From positions 1 to 64,000 of the forward strand of contig JADCAS010000006.1 in the NCBI GenBank assembly GCA_020401865.1: a DNA stretch of 64,000 nt, written 5' to 3'. This DNA comes from Phenylobacterium sp. (GTDB lineage: Bacteria; Pseudomonadota; Alphaproteobacteria; Caulobacterales; Caulobacteraceae). The notes under the pieces are model-generated. The model was not told where the DNA came from, did not search any database, and saw only the letters and a program-made list of their open reading frames with translations. Position numbers and translations under genes: made by a program. Positions 10,920 to 19,546 of the stretch are shown in pieces. How positions within the stretch are numbered: the first letter of the stretch is position 1; the number at the start of each line of letters is the position of its first letter.

Positions 10920-11918
10920 TTGGACGTCGCTCTTCCAGAAGCGCTCCGGGCCGCCATCGACCGGCGCCTGGAGGGGCAGGGGCGGGCCGGACTGGCCCAG
11001 CGGGCCCTGGCCCTGTCCGAAGGCTATCGCCGGGGCCGGGCCTCCTCGGCGCTGGTGAAGGGCGAGGCCGACGCCCTTGCCTACGCCCTGACCCGGACCC
11101 CCGCCACCTACGCCGCTGCGCGCCGGGCCCTGGAAGAGGTCCTCGCGCTGAGGCCCGCCTTCGCGCCGACGCGCCTGCTGGACGCCGGAGCCGGACCGGG
11201 CGGCGGCGGCTGGGCGGCTCTTGACGCCCTGCCCGGGCTCACGGCGGTGACCCGGCTGGACCACAGCGCGGCCTTCCTGGACCTGGCGGAGGACCTGGCG
11301 GCGGCCGGCCCGGCGGCCCTCACGACGGCGACGCGCCTGAGGGCCGACCTCACCGATCCCGCCCTCGTGCTTCCGGACGCCGACCTGATCCTGGCGGCCT
11401 ACGCCCTGACCGAAGTCCCGGCGGCGACCCTTCCGGGCGTGATCGACAAGCTCTGGTCGGCGACCCGGGGGGTCCTTCTGATCGTCGAACCCGGCTCGCC
11501 CGAGGGCTGGCGGCGGGGGCTGGAGATCCGCACCGCCCTGATCGCGGCGGGAGCGCGATTGGTGGGCCCCTGTCCGCACACAGCCGCCTGCGCCCTCCGT
11601 TCGCCGGACTGGTGCCATTTCGCCCAGAGGCTGCCCCGGGGCCGCGAGCACCGGCTGGCCAAGGGTGGCGCGGCGCCCTTCGAGGACGAGAAGTTCTTCT
11701 GGCTGGCCTTCGAGCGCCCCGTCGCCCGTGCGCCCGACCGCCCCGCCGGCCGAATCATCGCACCGCCCAGGCCAGGCAAGCCCGGCCTGCGGCTCCGCCT
11801 GTGCCAACCGGACGGTCGGGTGGAGGACGCCGAGATCCTGCGCCGGAACAGGGCCGTTTACGCTCGAGCCCGAAGGTTGGGCTGGGGTGAGACCTTTGAC
11901 CCGGAAGCGCCTCAGTAG
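10920..11918 (+). CDS. Rsm22-like small-subunit rRNA methyltransferase
   Basis: 332 residues from a TTG at 10920, seven bases after acs. The first 80 residues are helical; a SAM-binding motif LLDAGAGPGGGGWAAL lies at about residues 83-98. The C-terminal part has a cysteine-containing segment (GPCPHTAACAL, then DWCHFAQR) and KFFWLAFER, as in the Rsm22 family linked to mitochondrial and bacterial small-subunit ribosome assembly. The start is uncertain because TTG has no obvious Shine-Dalgarno. Its 3' end overlaps the convergent membrane-protein gene by 7 bases. Confidence 0.85.
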   Translation: MDVALPEALRAAIDRRLEGQGRAGLAQRALALSEGYRRGRASSALVKGEADALAYALTRTPATYAAARRALEEVLALRPAFAPTRLLDAGAGPGGGGWAALDALPGLTAVTRLDHSAAFLDLAEDLAAAGPAALTTATRLRADLTDPALVLPDADLILAAYALTEVPAATLPGVIDKLWSATRGVLLIVEPGSPEGWRRGLEIRTALIAAGARLVGPCPHTAACALRSPDWCHFAQRLPRGREHRLAKGGAAPFEDEKFFWLAFERPVARAPDRPAGRIIAPPRPGKPGLRLRLCQPDGRVEDAEILRRNRAVYARARRLGWGETFDPEAPQ

Positions 11919-12280
11919 GGCGGGGGCTGGGTCGTCGCGGCGTCGGCGCCCTGGATGAGATCTCCCACAGCGTCCTGACCCGCCGGCGTCCTGGCGGTGG
12001 GGGCGGGGGACTGGGACTCCGGCGGAGGCTTGGGCGCTTCCTCGGGCTTGGCGGGCTCGGGTTCAGGTTCCGGCTCGGGAGGCGGCGGCGGGTCGGTGGT
12101 CAGGGGCGTCACCTCGGGAGCGGCCACTGCGGGCGTCTCAGGGGGGGTGGCGGAGGTCGCTTCCCCGGGCAGGTAGGCGACATCGCGCGCGCCCAGAATC
12201 CCGGAGACGAATCCGGCGAGGGCCATCAGGGCGATCGCGATGACGGCGATCTTCCTGAGATTGCGGGGCATGGACCACAT
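11912..12280 (-). CDS. Small proline-rich single-span membrane protein, function unknown
   Basis: 122 residues. A positively charged start (MPRNLRKI) leads into one hydrophobic segment at about residues 11-31, then a long region rich in Pro, Glu, Ala and Thr with a PEPEPEPEP run, ending in PPPY. This looks like an N-in anchor with an extended periplasmic arm, in outline resembling a TonB linker but with no TonB C-terminal domain. ATG 12280 has AGGA nine bases upstream. It is divergent from ftsK, so the two may share regulatory DNA. I do not recognise a named family. Confidence 0.65.
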   Translation of the reverse strand: MWSMPRNLRKIAVIAIALMALAGFVSGILGARDVAYLPGEATSATPPETPAVAAPEVTPLTTDPPPPPEPEPEPEPAKPEEAPKPPPESQSPAPTARTPAGQDAVGDLIQGADAATTQPPPY

Positions 12281-12395
12281 TCGCGCATTCCTAGAGCCTC
12301 CTCCGCCCGGAGGAAACCTTCTGGAGGGAAAAACAAGGACCGGCTCGAAAGGTTTACGGGGTCAGGGAGCCAAGCCGGAAGCGGAGACCGGCGAA

Positions 12396-12412
12396 GTAAA
12401 CGCCTCTTAACC
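12396..12412. promoter_or_regulatory. CtrA-like binding site upstream of ftsK
   Basis: GTAA-N7-TTAACC, one mismatch from the CtrA consensus TTAA-N7-TTAA, ends 47 bases before the ftsK ATG. TTAA is rare in this GC-rich sequence. CtrA is the master cell-cycle regulator of Caulobacterales and controls several division genes. Regulation of this ftsK by CtrA is an inference from the motif and position. Confidence 0.45.
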
Positions 12413-12458
12413 CTCTTGTCGCCACACTGTCGGCGGACCAGCGGAAAGGCGGACCGAA

Positions 12459-14840
12459 ATGGCGCGCGTGGCGCGGAAACGAGGTTTCGACAGGGGGGTG
12501 GAGATCGCCGGCGCGGTCTGGACCCATCCGGTCGCGGCGCGCGCCCGGGGCGCCCTCGTGGCGGCCGCCGGGGTCGGCCTCGCCGCCGCCCTGGTGACCT
12601 GGAACGTCACCGACGCCAGCCTCAACGCCTCCTCCGCAGCGGCCCCCGGCAACGCCCTGGGCGCAACCGGGGCGACCCTGGCCGACGCCCTGCTCCAAAC
12701 CCTGGGCCTGGCGGGGGGGTTGGCCGCCTTGCTGCTTCTGGTCCTCGGCCTCTCCCGGCTGACGGGGCCACAGCCCGACGCCGGGCGCGGGTCCCTGCGC
12801 CTGCGCGCCCTCTGCGGCGGCCTCGCCCTGGTGGGCCTGGCGGCCCTTCTGGCCTGGGCGCCCACACCGGTGACCTGGCCCCTGGCTCGCGGCCTTGGGG
12901 GTCTGACCGGAGACAGCCTCTTGGCGTTCGGCGCCGGCGCGCTCTCGGAGTTCAACGTGCCCTTCGGCCGGGAGATCACTGCGGTCCTGCTGGGCGGCTT
13001 CGGGGCCTGGGGTTTCATCTACGCCCTGGCGCTTCCGCGGATGGACCTGGCGGCGACGGCGGGAGCCCTGGGCGCATGGCTGCGCAACCGCAGTCTCGCC
13101 TCGGCGGTCCGCTCGCCCTTTCAGGCGGAGGGGGAAACCGTCTCCGCCGCCGGATCGGGCCGGACGCGGCGGGCCAGATCGACGGCGGATCCGGTCCCGG
13201 CGCCTGTGGGGACGCCCGCGCCGGAGTCCCTGGCCCCAGGCGCGGACGACGTCGCGGCGCCGGCGATCCGGCCGCCGAAAGCGGCCCGCGAGTCCGGGCG
13301 GGAAACCCGGGAGGCGCAGGGTGTTCTCGACTTCGCCCGGGGGGAGGGGTTCTGTCTGCCCGAGCTTTCCATGCTGGCGCGATCAGGGCCCCGGGCCGCT
13401 CAGTTCGATGAAACCGCCCTGCGCCAGAACGCCCAGCTCCTGGAGGGCGTGCTGGCGGAATTCGGGGTCCGTGGGCAGATCGACCAGATCCGTCCGGGCC
13501 CGGTGGTCACCCTCTACGAGCTGGTCCCGGCGCCTGGAGTGAAATCCGCGCGGGTGGTGGCCCTGGCCGACGACATCGCCCGTTCGATGTCCGTCGCGGC
13601 CTGCCGGGTGGCGGTGGTGCCGGGCCGGAACGCCATCGGGATCGAACTGCCCAACGCCCGCCGAGAGACAGTCTACCTGCGCGACCTCCTGTCCAGCCCG
13701 GAGTATGAGAAGACCGGGCACGCCCTGCCCATGGCCCTGGGCGAAAACATCGGCGGCGAGCCCTACATCGCCGACCTGGCCCGAATGCCCCACCTGCTGA
13801 TCGCCGGCACCACCGGCTCGGGCAAGTCGGTGGGGGTCAACGCCATGATCCTGTCGATCCTCTATCGCCTGCCGCCCGAGGCCTGCCGGTTCATCATGAT
13901 CGACCCGAAGATGCTGGAGCTCAGCGTCTACGACGGCATCCCCCACCTTCTGGCCCCGGTGGTCACCGACCCGAAGAAGGCCATCGTCGCCCTGAAGTGG
14001 ACGGTCCGGGAGATGGAGGACCGCTACCGTCTGATGTCCAAGATCGGCGTGCGGAACGTGGCCTCCTACAACGAACGCGCCCAGGAGGCGGCGGCGAAGG
14101 GCGAGCACTTCGAGCGGACTGTCCAGACCGGCTTCGACGAACAGGGCCGGCCGGTCTACGAGAGCGAACGGGTCGACCCCCGGCCCATGCCCTACCTGGT
14201 CGTCGTCATCGACGAGGTCGCCGACCTGATGATGGTGGCGGGCAAGGATGTGGAAGGCGCGGTCCAGCGCCTGGCGCAGATGGCCCGGGCCGCCGGCATC
14301 CACCTGGTCATGGCGACGCAGAGGCCCTCCGTGGACGTCATCACCGGCACCATCAAGGCCAACTTCCCGACCCGGATCTCCTTCCAGGTCACCTCGCGGA
14401 TCGACTCCCGGACCATCCTGGGAGAGCAGGGGGCCGAGCAGCTGCTGGGCCAGGGCGACATGCTCTACATGGCCGGCGGCGGTCGCATCACCCGCCTGCA
14501 CGGCCCCTTCGTCTCCGACGGCGAGGTGGAGGCGGTGGCGCGGTTCCTGCGCGAGCAGGGCCAGCCCCAGTACCTGGAGGAGGTCACCGCCGGGGGCGAT
14601 GATGAGGACGGCGAGGGCGACTTCGGCGGCGGCGAGGGCGGGTCGGGCGACGACCTGTATGACCGGGCGGTGGCCGTTGTCACCCGGGACGGGAAGGCCT
14701 CGACCTCCTATGTCCAGCGGCGGCTGCAGATCGGCTACAACCGCGCCGCCTCCCTGATCGAGCGCATGGAGAAGGAAGGCGTGGTCAGCCCGGCCAACCA
14801 TTCGGGAAAGCGCGAGATCCTGGCGCCCCCTCCCCCCTGA
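12459..14840 (+). CDS. ftsK: DNA translocase FtsK
   Basis: 793 residues. It couples septum formation to chromosome dimer resolution and terminus segregation. Four hydrophobic segments lie within residues 28-195, then a variable linker rich in Ala/Pro/Arg, then the RecA-like motor with Walker A GTTGSGKS (about 450-457) and Walker [10 protein letters not shown] (about 578-586), and at the C-terminus the winged-helix gamma domain ([15 protein letters not shown]) that reads KOPS motifs. The linker and total length are typical of the shorter Caulobacterales FtsK. An acidic Gly/Asp stretch (about residues 710-735) separates motor and gamma domain. Confidence 0.97.
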   Translation: MARVARKRGFDRGVEIAGAVWTHPVAARARGALVAAAGVGLAAALVTWNVTDASLNASSAAAPGNALGATGATLADALLQTLGLAGGLAALLLLVLGLSRLTGPQPDAGRGSLRLRALCGGLALVGLAALLAWAPTPVTWPLARGLGGLTGDSLLAFGAGALSEFNVPFGREITAVLLGGFGAWGFIYALALPRMDLAATAGALGAWLRNRSLASAVRSPFQAEGETVSAAGSGRTRRARSTADPVPAPVGTPAPESLAPGADDVAAPAIRPPKAARESGRETREAQGVLDFARGEGFCLPELSMLARSGPRAAQFDETALRQNAQLLEGVLAEFGVRGQIDQIRPGPVVTLYELVPAPGVKSARVVALADDIARSMSVAACRVAVVPGRNAIGIELPNARRETVYLRDLLSSPEYEKTGHALPMALGENIGGEPYIADLARMPHLLIAGTTGSGKSVGVNAMILSILYRLPPEACRFIMIDPKMLELSVYDGIPHLLAPVVTDPKKAIVALKWTVREMEDRYRLMSKIGVRNVASYNERAQEAAAKGEHFERTVQTGFDEQGRPVYESERVDPRPMPYLVVVIDEVADLMMVAGKDVEGAVQRLAQMARAAGIHLVMATQRPSVDVITGTIKANFPTRISFQVTSRIDSRTILGEQGAEQLLGQGDMLYMAGGGRITRLHGPFVSDGEVEAVARFLREQGQPQYLEEVTAGGDDEDGEGDFGGGEGGSGDDLYDRAVAVVTRDGKASTSYVQRRLQIGYNRAASLIERMEKEGVVSPANHSGKREILAPPPP

Positions 14841-14936
14841 ACCGTCGCCGATTTCCCCTGCGCCCTACCGGCGCCGCATTGGCCGGGCATTGACCGCCGC
14901 GTCCGCCGGGACCATGTCGGCGCACGGAGGGTCTTC

Positions 14937-15569
14937 ATGCCGACACGCCGCACCGCCCTGGCCGGCCTCGCCGCCACCGCCGCCCTTCCCGCCACGGCGG
15001 CGAGCCCGGCCCTCGGCGACGCCGAGCGGGCCCTGGCCGCCCGCGCAGCCGCCTGGCTGGAGACCCTTGGCGAGGCCCGGGGCGACTTCGTCCAGACGGA
15101 TTCCCGGGGGCGGGTCAGCCGGGGCGAAGTCTTTCTGCGCAGACCCGGCCGGGCGCGGTTCGCCTACGCCCCCCCGTCATCCCTGCTGGTGGTGGCGGAC
15201 GGCGCCAATGTCTCCGTGGCCGACCCGCGCCTGAAGACCTTCGAACGCTACCCGCTCGCCGCCACCCCCCTCTCCCTCTTCCTCTCCCGCCGGATCCGGC
15301 TGGACGGAGACGCCCGGGTGACGGCCGTCAGACGGACGGCCTCCGGGTTCGAGGTCACCGCCCGCGATGTCCGCAGGGCCAACGAGGGCCAGATCGCCCT
15401 GGCCTTCTCGGAGTCCCCCCTCACCCTCGCCGGGTGGACCATCACGGACGCCCAGGGGCGGAGCACCCGGGTGCAGCTCGAGGGCCTCCGCGCCGTCAGC
15501 GGCCTGCCTTCCAGCCTGTTCGTCCTTGAGGACCCCCGGCCGCGGGCGCCGGGACGGGGCAAACTGTAG
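14937..15569 (+). CDS. lolA: LolA-like outer-membrane lipoprotein carrier
   Basis: 210 residues with an N-terminal signal sequence of about 22 residues that starts with a double arginine (PTRRTALAG). The mature part has GDFVQTDSRGRVSRGEVFLRRPGRARFAY in several blocks, the beta-sheet pattern of LolA, and PLSLFLSRR. LolA ferries lipoproteins from the LolCDE exporter across the periplasm. It follows ftsK after 96 bases in the same direction, which is the gene order ftsK-lolA seen in many Proteobacteria. Confidence 0.88.
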   Translation: MPTRRTALAGLAATAALPATAASPALGDAERALAARAAAWLETLGEARGDFVQTDSRGRVSRGEVFLRRPGRARFAYAPPSSLLVVADGANVSVADPRLKTFERYPLAATPLSLFLSRRIRLDGDARVTAVRRTASGFEVTARDVRRANEGQIALAFSESPLTLAGWTITDAQGRSTRVQLEGLRAVSGLPSSLFVLEDPRPRAPGRGKL

Positions 15570-15606
15570 CAAGAGCGTCACGATGAGCCGAAAAGTCGAT
15601 CTCGTC

Positions 15607-15635
15607 TTGACAAAGCTCTTGGGCGTTGCATTCAT
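15607..15635 (+). promoter_or_regulatory. Candidate sigma-70-type promoter for an intergenic transcript
   Basis: TTGACA at 15607-15612 is a perfect -35 box, followed after 17 bases by ATTCAT at 15630-15635, a weak -10. The expected start would be near 15642, just before a strong hairpin. It lies after lolA and could alternatively contribute to xthA expression. Confidence 0.45.
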
Positions 15636-15641
15636 GCCACT

Positions 15642-15750
15642 CATAGGTCCGGCTGCGCCGGGCCTGCCGTCGCCGGACCACATCCCCTTCCGACGACAGC
15701 GTGAGAGAGGTAACTACGCCCGGACGGCTCGCGCCTCCGGGCGTTTTTTT
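15642..15750 (+). ncRNA. Candidate structured small RNA between lolA and xthA
   Basis: A segment of about 109 bases is framed by a promoter-like TTGACA box and an intrinsic terminator. Near its 5' end GGTCCGGC (15646-15653) pairs perfectly with GCCGGACC (15672-15679) around an 18-base loop. An unpaired middle (about 15680-15716) precedes the terminator hairpin. No open reading frame of note lies in it. It does not resemble tRNA, 6S, 4.5S (SRP) or tmRNA by eye. The 5' end is inferred from the promoter spacing. Confidence 0.5.
15717..15750 (+). terminator. Rho-independent terminator
   Basis: CGCCCGGA (15717-15724) and TCCGGGCG (15736-15743) form a perfect 8-bp stem with an 11-base loop, directly followed by seven T residues (15744-15750). 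It is the clearest intrinsic terminator in the window and ends 23 bases before the xthA start, so it should stop transcription from lolA or from the candidate small RNA. Confidence 0.85.
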
Positions 15751-15773
15751 GCGGGCCCACCCGGGGAGCTCCC

Positions 15774-16577
15774 ATGCGCCTGAGACTGGCCACCTGGAAC
15801 ATCAACTCCGTGCGCCTGAGGGCCGAACAGGTGGCGCGCTTCCTCGCCGAGCAGTCCCCGGACGTCCTCTGCCTCCAGGAGATCAAGTGCCGGGACGGCG
15901 AGTTCCCCAAGGCGGCCTTCGAGGCCGCGGGCTACCCGCACATGCGCATCGCCGGGCAGAAGGGATCGCACGGGGTGGCCATCCTCTCCCGCCTTCCCCT
16001 GGAGGATGCGCCGGACCTGGACCTCTGCCGGGAGGGGCACGCCCGGTCCGTGGGCGCGCGGGTCCTGGGCGTTGAGGTGCAGAACTTCTACATCCCGGCG
16101 GGAGGCGACATCCCGGACCCGGAGGCGAACCCCAAATTCGCCCACAAACTCGACTTCCTCGCCCGCCTGACCGCCGAAGCCCGGCGGCGGGACCCGGCGG
16201 CTCCCCTGGTCATCACAGGCGACCTCAATGTTGCGCCGGGCGAGTTCGACGTCTGGAGTCACCGCCAGATGCTCCGGGTGGTCAGCCACACGCCGGTGGA
16301 GATCGAGGCCATGGCCGCCCTTCGCGAGGCCGGAGATTTCACCGACCTGGTGCGGGCCGCGACGCCCGAGCCGCAGAAGCTCTTCTCCTGGTGGAGCTAT
16401 CGCGCCGCCGACTTCCGGGCGTCGAACCGGGGCCTGCGGCTGGACCATATCTGGATCTCGCCGGGCCTGAAGCCGGCCGCCCTGTCCGGCGGGGCCCAGG
16501 CCCGGGTGCACGACGACGTGCGCGCCTGGGAGCGGCCCAGCGACCACGCCCCGGTCAGCGCCGACTTCCGGCTCTAG
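15774..16577 (+). CDS. xthA: Exodeoxyribonuclease III
   Basis: 267 residues. A 3'-5' exonuclease and AP endonuclease for base-excision repair. The family motifs are RLATWNINSVRLR at the start, LCLQEIK with the metal-binding Glu near residue 43, VITGDLNVAP (about 147-156) and WERPSDHAPV near the C-terminus, holding the catalytic Asp-His pair. RLDHIWIS is also typical. GGGGAGCTCCC precedes the ATG and includes a GGAG Shine-Dalgarno. It is convergent with the response-regulator gene. Confidence 0.95.
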   Translation: MRLRLATWNINSVRLRAEQVARFLAEQSPDVLCLQEIKCRDGEFPKAAFEAAGYPHMRIAGQKGSHGVAILSRLPLEDAPDLDLCREGHARSVGARVLGVEVQNFYIPAGGDIPDPEANPKFAHKLDFLARLTAEARRRDPAAPLVITGDLNVAPGEFDVWSHRQMLRVVSHTPVEIEAMAALREAGDFTDLVRAATPEPQKLFSWWSYRAADFRASNRGLRLDHIWISPGLKPAALSGGAQARVHDDVRAWERPSDHAPVSADFRL

Positions 16578-16578
16578 G

Positions 16579-17265
16579 TCAGGGCGCCAGACGGTAGCCG
16601 CCGCCCTCAGTGAGGATCAGCCGGCCGCTGGCCGAACCGTTCTCGATCTTTTGGCGGAGGCGGTAGACGTGGGTCTCCAGGGTGTGGGTGGTCACCCCGG
16701 CGTTGTAGCCCCAGACCTCGGCCAGCAACTCTTCCCGGGGCACCGGCTTGTCCCCGGCCCGGTAGAGATACTTCAGGATGTTGGTTTCCTTCTCCGTCAG
16801 CCGGATCTTCCGGCCTGAGGCGTCCACCAGCACCTTGGCCGCCGGCCGGAATTCGAAGGGGCCGAGGCGGAAGACGGCGCCCTCGGAATGCTCATGGCTG
16901 CGCAACTGGGCGCGGATCCGGGCCTGGAGGACCGCCAGCTTGAAGGGCTTGGTGACATAGTCGTTGGCGCCTGCGTCCAGCCCACCCACCATTTCGGTCT
17001 CGGTATCTGCGGCGGTGAGCATGATCACGGGGCAGGCGACCTGCCTGGCGCGCAGCTCGCGGCAGACCTCCCGACCGTTGGTGTCGGGCAGGTCGACGTC
17101 CAGGAGGATCAGGTCGGGGCGCGATTCGAGCGCTGCGCGGACGCCGGCGGCGCCGTCGGCAGCCTGATGCACCGTGAACTCGCCCCCGGACGCCAGAAGG
17201 TCGGCGAGTTCGGTGCGCAGGTCGTCGTTGTCGTCGACAATGAGGAGGGTCTTGGGTTGAGCCAT
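16579..17265 (-). CDS. OmpR/PhoB-type response regulator
   Basis: 228 residues. The receiver domain (1-120) has the acidic pair Asp11/Asp12, the phosphoacceptor Asp56 in LLDVDLPD, a Thr in MLTAAD and the conserved Lys in TKPFK. The C-terminal winged helix (about 130-228) contains RLTEKETNILKYLYR and THTLETHVYRLRQKIE. ATG 17265 begins MAQPKTLLIVDD, the expected N-terminus. No histidine kinase gene is adjacent, so it is an orphan regulator here. Close relatives are conserved in Caulobacteraceae, but I will not name it. Confidence 0.9.
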   Translation of the reverse strand: MAQPKTLLIVDDNDDLRTELADLLASGGEFTVHQAADGAAGVRAALESRPDLILLDVDLPDTNGREVCRELRARQVACPVIMLTAADTETEMVGGLDAGANDYVTKPFKLAVLQARIRAQLRSHEHSEGAVFRLGPFEFRPAAKVLVDASGRKIRLTEKETNILKYLYRAGDKPVPREELLAEVWGYNAGVTTHTLETHVYRLRQKIENGSASGRLILTEGGGYRLAP

Positions 17266-17334
17266 GGGGCGGAACATGCACCCTGAGGGCGGGGCCCGCC
17301 AAGGGCCCAGATGGCGGAGGCGCGCGTTAGAACC

Positions 17335-17850
17335 ATGATCTTCACGGCGACATCGGACGGTTACCTCGACATCGACGGCCGGCGGGTGCGTTGCGCCCTG
17401 GGCCGGTCGGGGGTCCGGCCAGCGGCGGACAAGCGGGAGGGAGACGGCGCCTCCCCCCTCGGCGTCTGGCCGATCCGCCGGGTCCTCTACCGGCCCGACC
17501 GGGAGCCGGCGCCCGAAACCGGCCTGCCGGTCGCCCCCCTGGCGCCGGAGGACGGCTGGTGCGACGCCCCCGGGGATCCGGCCTACAACCGTCCGGTCCG
17601 ACTGCCCTACCCGGCCAGCGCCGAACAGCTCTGGCGCCAGGACAGGGTCTACGATCTGATCGTCATCCTCGGCCACAACGACGACCCGCCAGTCAGCCCC
17701 ATGGGATCGGCCATCTTCCTGCACCTCATCCAGCCGGACGGGTCGCCCACCGCCGGATGCGTCGCCATCCACAGGCAGGACATGCTGGACCTCCTGGGCC
17801 GCGCGCGGCCGGGCGACGCCCTGGCCATCCTGCCGGCCGAGCCGCTTTAG
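17335..17850 (+). CDS. L,D-transpeptidase (YkuD-domain) protein
   Basis: 171 residues, no clear signal peptide. The YkuD signature is IFLHLIQPDGSPTAGCVAI near residues 123-141: the His, and the Gly-Cys pair with the nucleophile Cys. The serine usually written in the SxGC motif is Thr here, which occurs in this subfamily. Such enzymes make 3-3 peptidoglycan cross-links or attach proteins to peptidoglycan; lack of a visible signal peptide is odd for that role. An alternative ATG lies at 17311. It overlaps the convergent PLP-homeostasis gene by 4 bases. Confidence 0.82.
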   Translation: MIFTATSDGYLDIDGRRVRCALGRSGVRPAADKREGDGASPLGVWPIRRVLYRPDREPAPETGLPVAPLAPEDGWCDAPGDPAYNRPVRLPYPASAEQLWRQDRVYDLIVILGHNDDPPVSPMGSAIFLHLIQPDGSPTAGCVAIHRQDMLDLLGRARPGDALAILPAEPL

Positions 17851-18512
17851 ACCGCCGGAGCGCCGCGGTCGCCGAACAGGGCCGATCCGACCCGCACGCT
17901 GGTGGCGCCAAAGGCGATGGCGGTCTCGAAGTCGCCGCTCATGCCCATGGACAACCTGTCCAGCCCGTTCCGGGCGGCGATCTTCGCCAGCAGGGCGAAG
18001 TGGGGACCGGGCGGCTCGTCGGCCGGGGGAATGCACATCAGCCCCTCGACCGGCAGGCCAAGCCGGCCACGGACCTGGTCCAGGAAGGCGTCCGCCTCCA
18101 GGGGGGCGACGCCCGCCTTCTGAGGCTCCTCGCCCGTATTCACCTGCACGTAGAGCCGGGGCAGGCGGCCGGCCAGGTCGGCCGCCGCCCGGAGGGCCTG
18201 GGCCAGCTTGTCGCGGTCCAGGGTCTCGATCACGTCGAAGAGCGCGACGGCCTCCCGGGTCTTGTTGGTCTGCAGGGGGCCGATCAGACGCAGCTCCAGG
18301 CCCTGCCGGCGGCCGGTCCAGCGGCCCGCCGCCTCCTGGACGCGGTTCTCGCCGAATACCTTCTGTCCGGCGGCGAGGACCGGTTCGATCGCCTCCCAGG
18401 GCTGCTGCTTGGAGACCGCCGTCAGACTGACGTCCGAGGGGTCGCGACCCGCGGCCTGCGCGGCGGCGGCGATTCGGGCTAGGATAGCGTCGAGTGCGGG
18501 GGAGGCGGACAT
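17847..18512 (-). CDS. Pyridoxal-phosphate homeostasis protein (YggS family)
   Basis: 221 residues from ATG 18512. It is a TIM-barrel protein like the N-terminal domain of alanine racemase, and binds PLP through Lys35 in LTAVSKQQP. Other family blocks are VFGENRVQEA, LRLIGPLQTNKT, LYVQVNTGEEPQKAGV, GLMCIPP and LSMGMSGDFETAIAFGATSVRVGSALFG at the C-terminus (given in parts). It buffers free PLP and affects amino-acid metabolism. The longer upstream open frame overlaps the divergent TenI-like gene and is not conserved. Confidence 0.93.
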   Translation of the reverse strand: MSASPALDAILARIAAAAQAAGRDPSDVSLTAVSKQQPWEAIEPVLAAGQKVFGENRVQEAAGRWTGRRQGLELRLIGPLQTNKTREAVALFDVIETLDRDKLAQALRAAADLAGRLPRLYVQVNTGEEPQKAGVAPLEADAFLDQVRGRLGLPVEGLMCIPPADEPPGPHFALLAKIAARNGLDRLSMGMSGDFETAIAFGATSVRVGSALFGDRGAPAV

Positions 18513-19146
18513 TTCCGGTTTCTGGACGGTCAGGCGGACTGCGGCCTTCCTAGGTCGCCGGCGGTCCCAGGGGAAGAGGCCGCCGCCGCCCCTGCTGGTC
18601 TTCACCGATCCGGACCGGACCGCCGATCCGGTGGCCCTCGCCCGCAGCCTGCCCCGGGGCGCCGGCCTGGTCTACCGGGCCTTCGGGGCGCCCGACCGGC
18701 TGGAAACCGCCCGGGCCCTGGCGATCGTCGCGAGGCGGCGCGGCCTGGTCCTCCTGGTGGGCGCGGACGCCGAGCTTGCCGCGCGCGCGGGCGCCTCGGG
18801 CGTTCACCTTCCCGAACGGCTGGCCGGCCGCGCCTTGCGACTGCGGCGGCCAGGCTGGATCATCACTGCGGCGGCGCACTCGCCGCGGGCGGCGCGACGT
18901 CCCGGAATTGACGCCTTCGTCCTTTCGGCCGTGTTCCCGTCGGCTTCACCGTCTGCGGGTCCGCCCCTCGGCGCCCTGCGCTTCGCCCAGAGGGTGAGGA
19001 CGGCCTCAGCGCCGGCCTACGCCCTGGGCGGCGTCAATGATGCGACGGCTGGACGGCTTCGGATGACCGGCGCGGCGGGGCTTGCAGGCGTGGGTTTCAG
19101 CCAGACGGCGCCCGCCGCAGGCTGGACCGGCGACCTCAGAACTTGA
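18511..19146 (+). CDS. Thiamine-phosphate-synthase/TenI-like protein, start uncertain
   Basis: About 185-211 residues. It has LLVFTDPDRT, GAGLVYRAFG, GLVLLVGADAELAARAGASGVHLPE and a C-terminal ALGGVNDATAGRLRMTGAAGLAGVG split into blocks, the pattern of ThiE/TenI TIM barrels. Conserved-looking sequence (FWTVRRTAAF) extends left of any ATG, GTG or TTG in this stretch: the only in-frame options near the likely N-terminus are ATT 18511 and CTG 18592. The coordinate given is the ATT, and is approximate. It is divergent from, and abuts, the YggS gene. Without the thiamine operon nearby, the role is unclear. Confidence 0.7.
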   Translation: MSGFWTVRRTAAFLGRRRSQGKRPPPPLLVFTDPDRTADPVALARSLPRGAGLVYRAFGAPDRLETARALAIVARRRGLVLLVGADAELAARAGASGVHLPERLAGRALRLRRPGWIITAAAHSPRAARRPGIDAFVLSAVFPSASPSAGPPLGALRFAQRVRTASAPAYALGGVNDATAGRLRMTGAAGLAGVGFSQTAPAAGWTGDLRT

Positions 19147-19546
19147 AGGCGGTCTCGAGCCGGACCCGGGGCGCAGGCTGCTGAGGCGCGACCTTGCGCC
19201 AGGCTTCAGGTTGACCGACCTGGTCGCCCATGGAGACCGCGCCCCCGATGCTGAGCCGGGGCGACACCCGGTAGTAGGCGCCGGCCTTCACATCGGTCCA
19301 GTCCGGCTCGCGGGTCTGGGGCGCCTGGACATTGAACGTCATGCCCCAGCGCCCCTTGCGGGCGTCCCAGGTCAGGGAGGTTCCCCCGGCGGGGTTGGCG
19401 GTTTGGTCGACACGGACGGTGAAATCTGCGGGCTTTCGCGCCGGATCCGCATGCGCCGCCGTTCCCGCGCCCACAAGGAGGGCGCCGGCCAGGAGGGCGA
19501 CAAGACGCCCGGATGTCAAACCCGGAAGGGACACGCGAGAACTCAC
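19136..19546 (-). CDS. ntrZ: NtrZ-like periplasmic regulatory protein
   Basis: About 136 residues from GTG 19546 (GTG 19549 and TTG 19576 are alternatives). A hydrophobic signal segment ends at AAHADP, and the mature domain has DFTVRVDQTANPAGG, KGRWGMTFNVQ, KAGAYYRVSPRLSIGGAV and ends PRVRLETAFKF, an outer-membrane-like beta pattern. It matches my knowledge of Caulobacter NtrZ, a periplasmic inhibitor of the NtrY sensor kinase. No ntrYX genes are in the window. Overlaps the TenI-like gene by 11 bases at its 3' end. Confidence 0.7.
   Translation of the reverse strand: MSSRVSLPGLTSGRLVALLAGALLVGAGTAAHADPARKPADFTVRVDQTANPAGGTSLTWDARKGRWGMTFNVQAPQTREPDWTDVKAGAYYRVSPRLSIGGAVSMGDQVGQPEAWRKVAPQQPAPRVRLETAFKF

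Noticed and set aside
13383-14801. 472-codon open frame on the - strand
   Set aside because: Antisense shadow of the ftsK motor domain.
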